A DNA stretch of 64,000 nt. Origin: [Clostridium] symbiosum (GTDB lineage: Bacteria; Bacillota; Clostridia; Lachnospirales; Lachnospiraceae). Shown here one piece after another: positions 19,645 through 27,829 of this stretch. Every line of letters starts with the position of its first letter. The stretch's first letter is position 1. A program made the position numbers and the translations under genes. Location: the NCBI GenBank assembly GCA_021769625.1, contig JAETSN010000004.1, positions 45,154 to 109,153 on the forward strand, given 5' to 3'. The notes below the pieces were generated by a model, which was given only the letters and a program-made list of their open reading frames with translations, was not told where the DNA came from and ran no database searches.

Positions 19645-20133
19645 TCAGGCATCGGCCTCCATGCACTTCTGCAGCGCCAGGGTTCCTGTCCGCGCCATCT
19701 CCACAATGCTCACCGAAGCCATCATGCTGATAAACAGTTTGATCTTCTCCGGCTCGTCGCAGATCTGTATCATCATCGTGTTCTTTGACATATCGATGAT
19801 GTTCGCCTTCATCACATCGCAGGTCTCCAGGATCTCCCGCCTGTTGCCCTTGTTGTACTTCACTTTGATCAGCATCAACTCCCTGCTGATGCTCTGGCTC
19901 TCGGAAAAAGTCTTTACCTTGATGACATCCAGCTTCTTGTTGAGCTGTTTTTCAATCTGTTCTATCGTCCGCTCATCTCCGGAACTGACGATCGTCATCA
20001 CGGAAGTATCCGGTGAATCCGTCTCCCCCACCGCCAACGAGTCAATATTAAAACATCTTCTGGAAAACAGACCTGCCACTTTACAGAGCACACCAGATCT
20101 GTTCTCCACCAGAACGGAATATATTCTCTTCAT
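19645..20133 (-). CDS. ilvN: Second acetolactate synthase small subunit
   Basis: 162 residues. ACT domain with VLVENRSGVLCKVAGLFSRR and FNIDSLAVGETDSPDTSVMT, followed by the small-subunit C-terminal domain. It differs clearly from the other small subunit in this operon (for example ETDSPDTSVMTIV here and TADSRFTRITIV there), so the two are not a recent duplication. The start has AAGGAGG eight nt upstream, immediately after a 13-codon remnant that copies the end of ilvB. It may pair with the same IlvB or have belonged to a lost second one. Confidence 0.93.
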   Translation of the reverse strand: MKRIYSVLVENRSGVLCKVAGLFSRRCFNIDSLAVGETDSPDTSVMTIVSSGDERTIEQIEKQLNKKLDVIKVKTFSESQSISRELMLIKVKYNKGNRREILETCDVMKANIIDMSKNTMMIQICDEPEKIKLFISMMASVSIVEMARTGTLALQKCMEADA

Positions 20134-20145
20134 AACGATCCCTCC

Positions 20146-20184
20146 TTAACTCACCAGATCCATCGGATCAACCACACATATCAT
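20146..20184 (-). pseudogene. Remnant of an ilvB 3' end
   Basis: On the minus strand this reads MICVVDPMDLVS and a stop. The real IlvB ends in NIDPMDLVS. The last eight residues are identical, and it ends 12 nt before the start of the second small-subunit gene. It looks like the scar left by recombination or deletion of a second ilvB copy. The following 58 nt up to the true ilvB stop hold nothing recognisable. Confidence 0.6.
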
Positions 20185-20242
20185 ACTTCCAGCATGATAC
20201 GCTTCGCGATGCACACTCGCTTCGCCCGGCACTGTATGCGCC

Positions 20243-21862
20243 TCAGCTTACCAGATCCATCGGGTCTATGTTACACTCCATAAGCACGCTCTCATCCTTC
20301 TCAAGGAAAGCATCCAGCGCCTCATCCGCCTTCTCCATATTTTCAAGGCGGATAAATTTCATATCATAGGCGGATACAAGCTTCTCCAGATCTGGGCTCC
20401 CCGACAGATCCACCACAGAATAATGATCCTGATAGTTGTAATGCTGGAACTCCCGCACCATGCCCAGATAGTTGTTCTTCAGCACCACGATCTTCACCGG
20501 AATGTTGTGCTGGCGCATCGTGGCAAGCTCCATCATGGACATCTGGAAAGACCCGTCCCCGCAGACCGCTATGACCTGTCTGTCCGGACAGGCGAGCTTT
20601 GCGCCCATCGCCGCCGGGATCGAATAGCCCATCGTGCCCATACCGCCGGAAGTCATAAACCGCCCTTCCCTGACGATATGGTACGCACAGGACCAGATCT
20701 GGTTCTGCCCCACATCCGCCACGTAGATGCCATCCTTCTGCATCTTCAGAGACAACTTTCTGATAAATTCCGCCGGGTCCACATAGGCGGGATTCGGATT
20801 TCTCTTCCGATAAATATTCTTTTTATATTCGTTCAACGTCTCTATCCATGCTTCATGATCCTCGCAAGAGATCTCCTGTTCCATGAAGTCCTGGAAAATG
20901 CACTTTGCATCCCCCACGATGGGAATGGACGGCAGCGCGTTTTTCCCGATCTCCGCGGAATCCACGTCGATATGGACGAGCACTTTATTGGTTGTGATGA
21001 TATCCGGCTGGTTCACCGCCCGGTCCGCCACCCTCGCGCCGATCATGATCAGAAGATCCGCCTCGTTCATGGCGCGGTTCGCACAGAGCTTCCCGTTATT
21101 TCCGACCATGCCGAAGTACATCGGATGCTCCGTCGGCATCGCGCCGATCCCCATCATCGTGGAGACCACCGGCACGCGGTACTTTTCCGCAAAACTGCGT
21201 AGCTCTTTTGCCGCATCGGAGAGCAGCACGCCGCCCCCCGCGCAGATCAGCGGTTTTTTCGCCTTCTCCAACTCCTTCGCCACCTTCTTGATCTGCACGA
21301 TATGGCCCTTCACTGTGGGCTTATAGGTACGCATGGAAACCTCTTCCGGATATGTAAAATCCTGAATCTGTGCATTCTGGATATCGATCGGCACATCGAT
21401 CAGGACAGGGCCTTTGCGCCCGGTGTTTGCAATATGAAAAGCTTCTTTAAATACTCTGGGAATATCATTTACATTTTTGATCAGATAGCTGTATTTCACA
21501 AAGGACTCCACAGCCCCCGTAATATCCGCCTCCTGGAAAACATCGCTGCCGAGCAGTTCCGAATTCACCTGCCCGGTGATGCAGACAAGCGGGATGCTGT
21601 CCGCAAAAGCCGTGGCGATCCCGGTGATCACATTCGTCGCGCCGGGGCCTGATGTCACCGCGCAGACACCCACCTTTCCTGTGACTCTAGAAAGCCCATT
21701 TGCCGCATGGGCAGCATTCTGCTCCGTCCGGATCAGAATCGTTCTGATATCACTCTGTAAAATACTATTATAAAAAGGACAAATTGCAACGCCCGGATAG
21801 CCAAAGACACTTGTCACGCCCTCTTCTTCCAGACATTTTACCATTGCATCCGCACCAATCAT
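20243..21862 (-). CDS. ilvB: Acetolactate synthase large (catalytic) subunit
   Basis: 539 residues. TPP-dependent enzyme: N-terminal pyrimidine-binding domain (VFGYPGVAICPFY, glutamate in RTEQNAAHAANGLSR), central FAD-binding domain and C-terminal PP domain with the TPP motif starting GDGSFQMSMMELAT and ending LKNN. It joins two pyruvates, or pyruvate and 2-oxobutyrate, in the first common step of branched-chain amino acid synthesis. GGAGGAACC lies before the ATG. Divergent from a lipoprotein gene. Confidence 0.97.
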   Translation of the reverse strand: MIGADAMVKCLEEEGVTSVFGYPGVAICPFYNSILQSDIRTILIRTEQNAAHAANGLSRVTGKVGVCAVTSGPGATNVITGIATAFADSIPLVCITGQVNSELLGSDVFQEADITGAVESFVKYSYLIKNVNDIPRVFKEAFHIANTGRKGPVLIDVPIDIQNAQIQDFTYPEEVSMRTYKPTVKGHIVQIKKVAKELEKAKKPLICAGGGVLLSDAAKELRSFAEKYRVPVVSTMMGIGAMPTEHPMYFGMVGNNGKLCANRAMNEADLLIMIGARVADRAVNQPDIITTNKVLVHIDVDSAEIGKNALPSIPIVGDAKCIFQDFMEQEISCEDHEAWIETLNEYKKNIYRKRNPNPAYVDPAEFIRKLSLKMQKDGIYVADVGQNQIWSCAYHIVREGRFMTSGGMGTMGYSIPAAMGAKLACPDRQVIAVCGDGSFQMSMMELATMRQHNIPVKIVVLKNNYLGMVREFQHYNYQDHYSVVDLSGSPDLEKLVSAYDMKFIRLENMEKADEALDAFLEKDESVLMECNIDPMDLVS

Positions 21863-21977
21863 GGGGTTCCTCCTTCATCTGTTTCTATCTGAATCCGCAC
21901 ATTAAAACGATTTCTCATTTTCCCGCTGTCTGTTTATATCGGATCGCGTTTTCCCGAAAATCAGCTCAGCTTTGAAC

Positions 21978-22006
21978 ATAATAGCATTTTTTCAAAAGAA
22001 ATACAA
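21978..22006 (-). promoter_or_regulatory. Probable promoter of the ilv operon
   Basis: On the minus strand TTGTAT (22001-22006), 17 nt, then TATTAT (21978-21983) with an extended -10 TGC directly before it. It lies 116 nt upstream of the ilvB start. No T-box leader was recognised in this short leader. Confidence 0.5.
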
Positions 22007-22012
22007 GTTCAC

Positions 22013-22041
22013 TTGCTAAATTACTTTAAATGTGATACATT
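22013..22041 (+). promoter_or_regulatory. Probable promoter of the lipoprotein gene
   Basis: TTGCTA (22013-22018), 17 nt, then TACATT (22036-22041) with an extended -10 TGA in front. It is divergent from the ilv promoter and only seven nt from its -35 box. Confidence 0.45.
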
Positions 22042-22103
22042 CATACTGTTAAACTATTACAAAATTATTACAAACGAGAAAATGAATGCAAGGGGGCGCT
22101 ATT

Positions 22104-22631
22104 TTGAAAAGACATATTTTGCCATTCATCCTCTCTGCTTCTTTAGCTGCTTCTCTGTTGACAGGCTGCGGCAGTGATACTGCGGATGAATTGAGTACTT
22201 ATCAGGCAAGCATGAATACTTTTTGTGATAACATTTCCTATATAAATGATCAGATCAACGCTCTGGACGGCACCGGGGAATCGGATGTGGAAACTCTGTT
22301 AAGTAATCTGGACACTCTCGACGATCAGTTTTCCCAGATGGCAGAACTGACCGTACCCGATGAATTTTCCGCTATCGACAAGCTCGCCGATGAAGCAAGT
22401 GAAAATATGAGCATGGCAGTTTCCTACTATCATGAAGCTTATGATTCCGGAACCTTTGCGCCGAATTACGCGGAGGCCGCTTATGAATATTATACCAGGG
22501 CAAATATCCGTCTCGGCTATATCCTTCAGATCCTGCACGGCGAAGAGATCGTGGATGACAATGTCCGATATATTACAGATGACGAAACCATCGAACCGGA
22601 ATCAGATCCGGAAATGCCCTCGGAAGAATAA
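22104..22631 (+). CDS. Putative lipoprotein of unknown function
   Basis: About 175 residues. Signal peptide with lipobox (LAASLLTGCGSD), so the mature protein is a membrane-anchored lipoprotein. The rest is a predicted helical, acidic protein with no family that I recognise. The frame opens at an ATG at 22086, but the TTG at 22104 is preferred: AGGGGGC lies six nt upstream and the signal peptide then starts with LKRH. A strong terminator follows. Confidence 0.75.
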   Translation: MKRHILPFILSASLAASLLTGCGSDTADELSTYQASMNTFCDNISYINDQINALDGTGESDVETLLSNLDTLDDQFSQMAELTVPDEFSAIDKLADEASENMSMAVSYYHEAYDSGTFAPNYAEAAYEYYTRANIRLGYILQILHGEEIVDDNVRYITDDETIEPESDPEMPSEE

Positions 22632-22687
22632 TTGACATTCTGTTTCATATTCCATAAACCGGATTCATTCTATGATATTGGCACATG

Positions 22688-22719
22688 AAATCTGCGGTAC
22701 AATGTACCGCAGATTTTTT
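22688..22719 (+). terminator. Strong Rho-independent terminator
   Basis: Perfect 13-bp stem AAATCTGCGGTAC / GTACCGCAGATTT with a three-nt loop, followed by TTTTC. It ends the lipoprotein transcript. Confidence 0.9.
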
Positions 22720-22848
22720 CTTTTGATGCTCCTCTTCCCATCATACATCATATCCCTTTTGCAAAATAACCAGTCAAATTAGTACATTCTTCTTATTTTC
22801 CCGAAGTAAAAGCCACTTTGAAAAGTTATTTCCTTTATTCAGTAATAG

Positions 22849-22854
22849 TATAAT
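22849..22854 (+). promoter_or_regulatory. -10 box immediately before the XRE start codon
   Basis: TATAAT six nt before the ATG. A -35 box is weak; TTGAAA at 22818-22823 is 25 nt away. No Shine-Dalgarno sequence is present between it and the ATG. Confidence 0.4.
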
Positions 22855-22860
22855 TTATAC

Positions 22861-23217
22861 ATGAACAAAGAGAAAATAACAAACCCAAAATTCGTACAGG
22901 AACGAATCACAGAATTAAGACTTGCAAGAAATATTTCCGAATACAGATTGAGCAAGGATCTCGGCTACAGTAAGGGTTACATCCAATCGATCAGTTCCGG
23001 CAAATCCCTGCCGTCCATCGCGTCGCTTTATGAGATCTGCGACTATTTCAAGATCACACCCAAAGAGTTTTTCGACGACGGTTCGGTTCCCGATTCCGAG
23101 TTGGTTCATAATCTGATACTTGAGATCCGACGTCTCCCTGCTGAAGAGCAATATTTTTTATATCACTTTTTGCTGGCGAGAAAGAAAAAGAAAATAAAAA
23201 AAGGCAAAAAATCATAA
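22861..23217 (+). CDS. XRE family helix-turn-helix transcriptional regulator
   Basis: 118 residues. Helix-turn-helix at residues about 15-65 (ISEYRLSKDLGYSKGYIQSI and PSIASLYEICDYFKITPKEF), then a short C-terminal region ending in a lysine-rich tail. It binds DNA as a dimer; the target is unknown. There is no ribosome binding site, and a perfect TATAAT lies at 22849-22854, six nt before the ATG, so the transcript may start at or next to the start codon (leaderless). Confidence 0.85.
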   Translation: MNKEKITNPKFVQERITELRLARNISEYRLSKDLGYSKGYIQSISSGKSLPSIASLYEICDYFKITPKEFFDDGSVPDSELVHNLILEIRRLPAEEQYFLYHFLLARKKKKIKKGKKS

Positions 23218-23228
23218 GATTTCCTGCC

Positions 23229-23377
23229 GCAGTCAATAACCCCGCCGCAAGCAGCGGGGCATGGAATTTGATACGCCCCAAGGGGCGGGGTATTGACCCT
23301 CGCGGCATTCGCCAATATGCTCAAGCCAACCTTTGGTTGGCTGCAAGCGCGGCACTTGGCTCATTGCTCGCGGGAAT
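23229..23377 (+). repeat. Dispersed structured intergenic repeat, longest copy
   Basis: Two nested hairpins. The first is TCAATAACCCCGCC pairing with GGCGGGGTATTGA, enclosing a GCAAGC-type inner hairpin. The second has an inner stem GCCAACC / GGTTGGC and an outer stem CGCGGCATTCGCCAA with TTGGCTCATTGCTCGCG. About 80 bp of it are closely similar to the minus strand at 34430-34503. No open frame with a start is present. Lies 3' of the XRE gene. Confidence 0.7.
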
Positions 23378-23379
23378 AA

Positions 23380-23426
23380 AAAGGCTATCGTATAAGTCGG
23401 CTCTGTCTGACGCTACAATAGCCTTT
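23380..23426. terminator. Possible bidirectional terminator
   Basis: AAAGGCTAT at 23380-23388 pairs with ATAGCCTTT at 23418-23426, followed by GTTCT on the plus strand. It separates the convergent XRE and J-domain-like genes. A further small hairpin GTGAAATTTCATATTTCAC is near 23482-23502; the remainder of the 333-nt gap holds nothing else recognised. Confidence 0.5.
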
Positions 23427-23550
23427 GTTCTCATCATTCTAACCCTCTTTCGCCCGCTTTGGTGGGCGCTCAAATCAGTATTGTGAAATTTCATATTTCA
23501 CATTATTCCTATGTCATCTATCTGCATCAATAATCACAACCGGCTAAATA

Positions 23551-25281
23551 TCATTCATGAGCATTGATAAATCCTCTCACTGCACCCAGCTTCTCCTCCG
23601 CATTCTCTCCGAAGAAACAGGATTCTCCATCCTTTTCCACCAAAAAACCGCTTCCATCCCCAGCCGGTTTCGGAGATACTCCTCCCGCCATCAGGAAAAA
23701 GTATGCATCTCCCACAAGAAGCATATCCGTTGACTTTGTAAAATACTTTCCCTCCGCGAACGCCTCATACCCTTCGTAGCTATAGACCGGAATATAGAGA
23801 TCACAGCTTGCCCCGTCCTCCCGGCGCAGATGATACCAGAAACCGGATGTGTAATCCTTCTCAACATCCTCGCACATTTCCCTGTAGGCCGGTCCCCATT
23901 CCCAGTATTGTTCCGGCGTGAGGTTCCACGGTTCAAAATGAAACATATAGCCCACAAGCCCTTCCCGGACCATCTCCTCCATTTGTCCGCTCTCCACCTC
24001 CCAGGGCCGGTAAAACTGTTCCTTCATCGGCCGACAGCCTTTCACGCCTCCGTTTACAAACGCATCCGGGTACAGCACGCCCTCCTTACAGATCCCCACT
24101 GCCTCCAGCTCCTGTAATACCTCGTGTTCTTCAAACATCCTGTTCACCCTGCCGCAGAATTCCCCCAGCGCATCCTCATCGGAATAATACAGAACACACA
24201 CCTTTTCCCGGGAGGGATACCGCTTTGTTATTTCCCCACATGTCAGGCCGTACCCTTCGCCGTAATACTGAAGAAGCTGTAGCCCGTAATTCTCATTCGC
24301 GCCATATATTTCATTATGGAAACCATAGTCAATCTCCACCTGCACATTGATCTCCGGGTGAGATAAGGAATTCATCTCATATACCGCCCTGTCCTTTGTT
24401 TTCCCCACCCGCTCCGGTTTTGAGAATGTTTCCTGCGGATACCTGTCTCTCATATAAGTTTCCGCATAACGACTCCCCTTAACTGACATTGAAACATTTT
24501 TTATAAAGAAAAACAGTCCGACAGCCACCAACGCCAGGAATATCATTCTCACGATCTTCCTGCGTTCCTGTTCCCGTTCCAACCGCCACTTTACTGCAAG
24601 CCGATCTATCTCCTGATACTGATACCTTCTGTGCCACGCAGCGGGATACAGCGCCCACCAAAGTTTTTGCAGGCTGACCGGATACCCGCAGCCTTCTTCC
24701 TCCTCGAAAGCCTGAAAGCCATAGGCATCCCAGAAATATAAACGTATCACATAGTCATCGGAAAGCTGCCGCTCCATATCCTCCCCGAGAAACTCTACAA
24801 GCGCCGGATGCCATTTGATATCCTGAAAATCTTCTGATTCCAGATAGTCTTTCCACCACCGCCTCTCCTCCGGATCCCGGCACATTGATTTCACATTTTC
24901 CCACCTCTCCATAAAAAAGGCGATCTTTTCATTTCTTTCCTCCGCCCGATTCTCAAAGTAGGAGCTAAGCTCGTTTTCTTCCCACTTTGTCCGACCGGCC
25001 GCTTCTCTTCCCGTACTGTCTTTCTCCGCCCCGCTTTCTGCCTGCCCTTTCCCGCCGTACACATTCCGCTCATCTTCCGTCGCCGGTCCGCTTCTGCCAT
25101 CCGACTGATACCGCCGGCCTCTCTGCGCATACTGCAGCGCCGCCTGATAAGCCGCGTAAAGCTGCATAAATTCCTCCTGTCTTTCCTCCGGGTGGATCTC
25201 TTTAGACCGGGCAGCGTACGCTTTTTTTATCTGTCTCTTATCTGTTGTGGGTTCAATGCCCAGTATCTCCCATATCCCCAT
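23551..25281 (-). CDS. J-domain-like membrane protein
   Basis: About 576 residues. The N-terminus (IWEILGIEPTTDKRQIKKAY and AARSKEIHPEERQEEFMQLY) looks like a DnaJ J domain, but the invariant HPD is HPE, so DnaK stimulation is doubtful. A charged linker follows, then a W/Y-rich region, one membrane helix (VRMIFLALVAVGLFFFIKNV near residue 265) and a large C-terminal domain of unknown type, presumably outside. The ATG at 25281 is chosen because the J domain starts there and AAGGA lies upstream; the open frame extends to 25320. Related J-domain plus TM proteins are common and uncharacterised in Lachnospiraceae. Confidence 0.8.
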   Translation of the reverse strand: MGIWEILGIEPTTDKRQIKKAYAARSKEIHPEERQEEFMQLYAAYQAALQYAQRGRRYQSDGRSGPATEDERNVYGGKGQAESGAEKDSTGREAAGRTKWEENELSSYFENRAEERNEKIAFFMERWENVKSMCRDPEERRWWKDYLESEDFQDIKWHPALVEFLGEDMERQLSDDYVIRLYFWDAYGFQAFEEEEGCGYPVSLQKLWWALYPAAWHRRYQYQEIDRLAVKWRLEREQERRKIVRMIFLALVAVGLFFFIKNVSMSVKGSRYAETYMRDRYPQETFSKPERVGKTKDRAVYEMNSLSHPEINVQVEIDYGFHNEIYGANENYGLQLLQYYGEGYGLTCGEITKRYPSREKVCVLYYSDEDALGEFCGRVNRMFEEHEVLQELEAVGICKEGVLYPDAFVNGGVKGCRPMKEQFYRPWEVESGQMEEMVREGLVGYMFHFEPWNLTPEQYWEWGPAYREMCEDVEKDYTSGFWYHLRREDGASCDLYIPVYSYEGYEAFAEGKYFTKSTDMLLVGDAYFFLMAGGVSPKPAGDGSGFLVEKDGESCFFGENAEEKLGAVRGFINAHE

Positions 25282-25340
25282 CTTGCAATTTCCTTTTTCA
25301 TTGCGGCCGCTCACCACCAATAGAATACAGTGAAATTCTT

Positions 25341-25793
25341 TTACTGTTCCTTTAGTTTATGGAATATCTTAATAAATTTCTTTGCCCCGTCATCATTCAC
25401 GTGAAAGTAAAGCTTGCGCTTTTCTCCCCGTATATCATGATAACTGATCGCAAAATATTTTCTTTTTATTTTCCTTTTTCGTGTCCCGCCAGAAACCGCT
25501 ATCACTCCGGCCAGCATGCTGAGTGCCCCTGTCATTACCTGCTCGGACAGCGATGCCGCCCGATCGACAGAAGCTTTTTCATCTTCCCATTGTTCTATTC
25601 CTATGTCGTCAATTTCCTTCACCACAAACTCAAAATGCGTCTCATAGGTTCCGTCAAAATTGTCTTCCAACACATACAAATGTTGCTTCGTCAGCACGAT
25701 CATGCACTTACAGTCCGGATACTTATCATTCGGAGGCACCAATCTTGCCTCATATGCAGCTATTACTTCCTGTCCCCTGTATTCTTTTTCCAT
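25341..25793 (-). CDS. Hypothetical protein (possible bacterial PH-like)
   Basis: 150 residues. The ATG at 25793 has GGAGGAGCT directly before it; the frame is open to 25847. The sequence (CMIVLTKQHLYVLEDNFDGT, then FEFVVKEIDDIGIEQ and YFAISYHDIRGEKRKLYFHV) alternates strands and ends in a helix, which resembles a bacterial PH-like fold, and a hydrophobic patch (MTGALSMLAGVIAV) may touch the membrane. No firm family. 20 nt upstream of the J-domain-like gene, so likely one operon. Confidence 0.6.
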   Translation of the reverse strand: MEKEYRGQEVIAAYEARLVPPNDKYPDCKCMIVLTKQHLYVLEDNFDGTYETHFEFVVKEIDDIGIEQWEDEKASVDRAASLSEQVMTGALSMLAGVIAVSGGTRKRKIKRKYFAISYHDIRGEKRKLYFHVNDDGAKKFIKIFHKLKEQ

Positions 25794-25857
25794 AGCTCCT
25801 CCAGATTTGACCGTATTGATATTTTCGCAGTCAGTTATAAAATCCACAGATCAAGCA

Positions 25858-26643
25858 TTAAGTGTTAAAGATACTTTCAAACGCCTCTAAATTTTTATCT
25901 TTTCCCCCGGGAATTGCAAATACAACTTTTTCAAAACATTTGTGTGATGTACCCAAATATTCTTTAAATATTTTGGCAACCTCTCTCACATCCTGTCCAA
26001 ATACGCCGCACCCATATGCTCCGAGGATCAAAAGATCTGCTTCATTCTCTTTTGCTATATCCAGCACAAATTTGATCCTTGATCTCAACACTTCTCTGTT
26101 TTCTTCGTCCGAAACATTTTGATATTTCTGTGCCGCTGATCTGTTGGGAGCCGCACAGGTGATAACATCACATAAAACCCGGTCTCCGTCTTTACAAAAC
26201 ATGATATCGGGGGAATATAAGCCCCTGTTTAAATACAGCGCCCTGTTTTTATGTTTATTGTTCCAGTCATAAAACGATAACACAAACTCTGACAATACAT
26301 TATACAGGTAAGATTCGTGGCACAAACATTCTTCCTGTGCCTTGCTTCCATTGATAAACATTCCCCCGGGGTTCTTATATGATGAAAAATTTAACACCGC
26401 CATACGGCCTTTACATTCATTTGAATGGCCAATGATCGCCGAAACGCTATCCGCTGCCTCCACTATAATATCTGTTTTACCGGAATGCGTTTTATTGCTT
26501 TGAAAATCAACATCGTAAATGATACTGTTTTCTATAGATTTCCTTATTTTTTCACCATATAACCGCTCCATCTCCTCCGTATGTTTTTTAGCCTGTTCTG
26601 CCCTCTTCCCTTTGTCATTCCAATATTCTTTTATATATGCCAT
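25858..26643 (-). CDS. TIGR02452 family protein (microbial PARG/macrodomain-like)
   Basis: 261 residues. The motif NPGGMFINGSKAQEECLCHE is the family signature of microbial poly(ADP-ribose) glycohydrolase-like proteins, and LILGAYGCGVFGQDVREVA with VVFAIPG is the macrodomain C-terminal part. Such proteins remove or bind ADP-ribose; in phages and bacteria they are also found in defence or stress settings. The ATG at 26643 is preceded by AGGAAAAGGAAG. The frame is open further upstream without a ribosome binding site. Confidence 0.88.
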   Translation of the reverse strand: MAYIKEYWNDKGKRAEQAKKHTEEMERLYGEKIRKSIENSIIYDVDFQSNKTHSGKTDIIVEAADSVSAIIGHSNECKGRMAVLNFSSYKNPGGMFINGSKAQEECLCHESYLYNVLSEFVLSFYDWNNKHKNRALYLNRGLYSPDIMFCKDGDRVLCDVITCAAPNRSAAQKYQNVSDEENREVLRSRIKFVLDIAKENEADLLILGAYGCGVFGQDVREVAKIFKEYLGTSHKCFEKVVFAIPGGKDKNLEAFESIFNT

Positions 26644-26672
26644 CTTCCTTTTCCTGCAATAAAAATTAACGA

Positions 26673-26735
26673 TTAAAAATAGATTGTGTACTTGTGTCCA
26701 TCTTTGAAAGGGACACAAACGGTACACAATCTATT
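26673..26735 (-). terminator. Long hairpin terminator of the GGGtGRT operon
   Basis: AATAGATTGTGTAC at 26678-26691 pairs perfectly with 26722-26735, and TTGTGTCC (26692-26699) with GGACACAA (26711-26718), leaving a three-nt bulge. On the minus strand the distal arm is followed by TTTTTAAT. It therefore ends the upstream GGGtGRT transcript. Confidence 0.8.
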
Positions 26736-26797
26736 CATCATCACACAAAACTATACGCTTCTTTATTTATAAAATTCCAGTCAGATATGTGATAACC

Positions 26798-27808
26798 CTA
26801 GAATTTCCCAGCCTTCGCAGCTTCCTCGATCGAAACCGCAACAGCAACCGTAGCGCCTACCATCGGGTTATTGCCCATACCGATCAGGCCCATCATCTCA
26901 ACGTGAGCCGGCACGGAAGAAGAACCCGCAAACTGTGCATCAGAGTGCATACGGCCAAGCGTATCCGTGAAGCCGTAGGAAGCGGGGCCTGCAGCCATGT
27001 TATCGGGATGCAGTGTACGTCCTGTGCCGCCGCCGGAAGCTACGGAGAAGTATTTCTTCCCTGCTTCTGTTCTCTCTTTCTTGTATGTACCCGCCACAGG
27101 ATGCTGGAACCTTGTCGGGTTGGTGGAGTTGCCCGTGATGGAAACGTCAACGTTCTCTTTCCACATGATCGCAACGCCTTCCGGAACGGAGTTTGCGCCG
27201 TAGCAGTTAACTTTCGCGCGGAGTCCCTCGGAATAAGGCTTTCTGTAAATCTCTTTTACTTCGTTCGTGTAGGGATCATACTCTGTCTCAACGAAAGTAA
27301 AGCCGTTGATCCTGGAGATGATCTTTGCAGCATCCTTTCCAAGACCGTTCAGGATAACACGAAGGGGTTTCTGGCGAACTTTGTTTGCCTTCTCAGCGAT
27401 ACCGATAGCGCCCTCTGCAGCCGCGAAGGACTCATGGCCTGCCAGGAATGCGAAACAGTCTGTCTCTTCCTCCAGAAGCATCTTGCCAAGGTTGCCGTGG
27501 CCGAGGCCTACCTTACGGGTGTCCGCAACGGAACCGGGGATACAGAAAGCCTGCAGGCCTTCACCGATCGCTGCTGCTGCGTCCGCTGCTTTGCGGCAGC
27601 CCTTCTTGATCGCGATAGCCGCGCCTACCGTGTAAGCCCAGCATGCATTTTCAAAACAGATCGGCTGGATCTTCTTAACCTGATCGTAAACATCCAGTCC
27701 GGCGTCTTTTGTGATTTTCTCAGCTTCTTCGATAGAAGAAATGCCGTACTCATTTAAAACGGAATTGATCTTGTCAATTCTTCTTTCATAAGATTCAAAT
27801 AATGCCAT
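26798..27808 (-). CDS. GGGtGRT protein
   Basis: 336 residues, the normal size of this family, named after its motif, present here as SGGGTGRTLHPDN near residue 255. Other conserved parts are AHVEMMGLIGMGNNPMVGAT at the end and KVGLGHGNLGKMLLEEETD. The function is not known. It follows 21 nt after a NifU-like scaffold gene, an arrangement that is widely kept in Clostridia, so a role in Fe-S cluster or metal-linked metabolism is an inference. AGGAGGAATG precedes the ATG. Confidence 0.9.
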   Translation of the reverse strand: MALFESYERRIDKINSVLNEYGISSIEEAEKITKDAGLDVYDQVKKIQPICFENACWAYTVGAAIAIKKGCRKAADAAAAIGEGLQAFCIPGSVADTRKVGLGHGNLGKMLLEEETDCFAFLAGHESFAAAEGAIGIAEKANKVRQKPLRVILNGLGKDAAKIISRINGFTFVETEYDPYTNEVKEIYRKPYSEGLRAKVNCYGANSVPEGVAIMWKENVDVSITGNSTNPTRFQHPVAGTYKKERTEAGKKYFSVASGGGTGRTLHPDNMAAGPASYGFTDTLGRMHSDAQFAGSSSVPAHVEMMGLIGMGNNPMVGATVAVAVSIEEAAKAGKF

Positions 27809-27829
27809 TTTTTACATTCCTCCTATTCC

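Noticed and set aside
21863..22000. T-box or other leader riboswitch before ilvB
   Set aside because: The leader is only about 115 nt, no T-box sequence or terminator/antiterminator pair was found.
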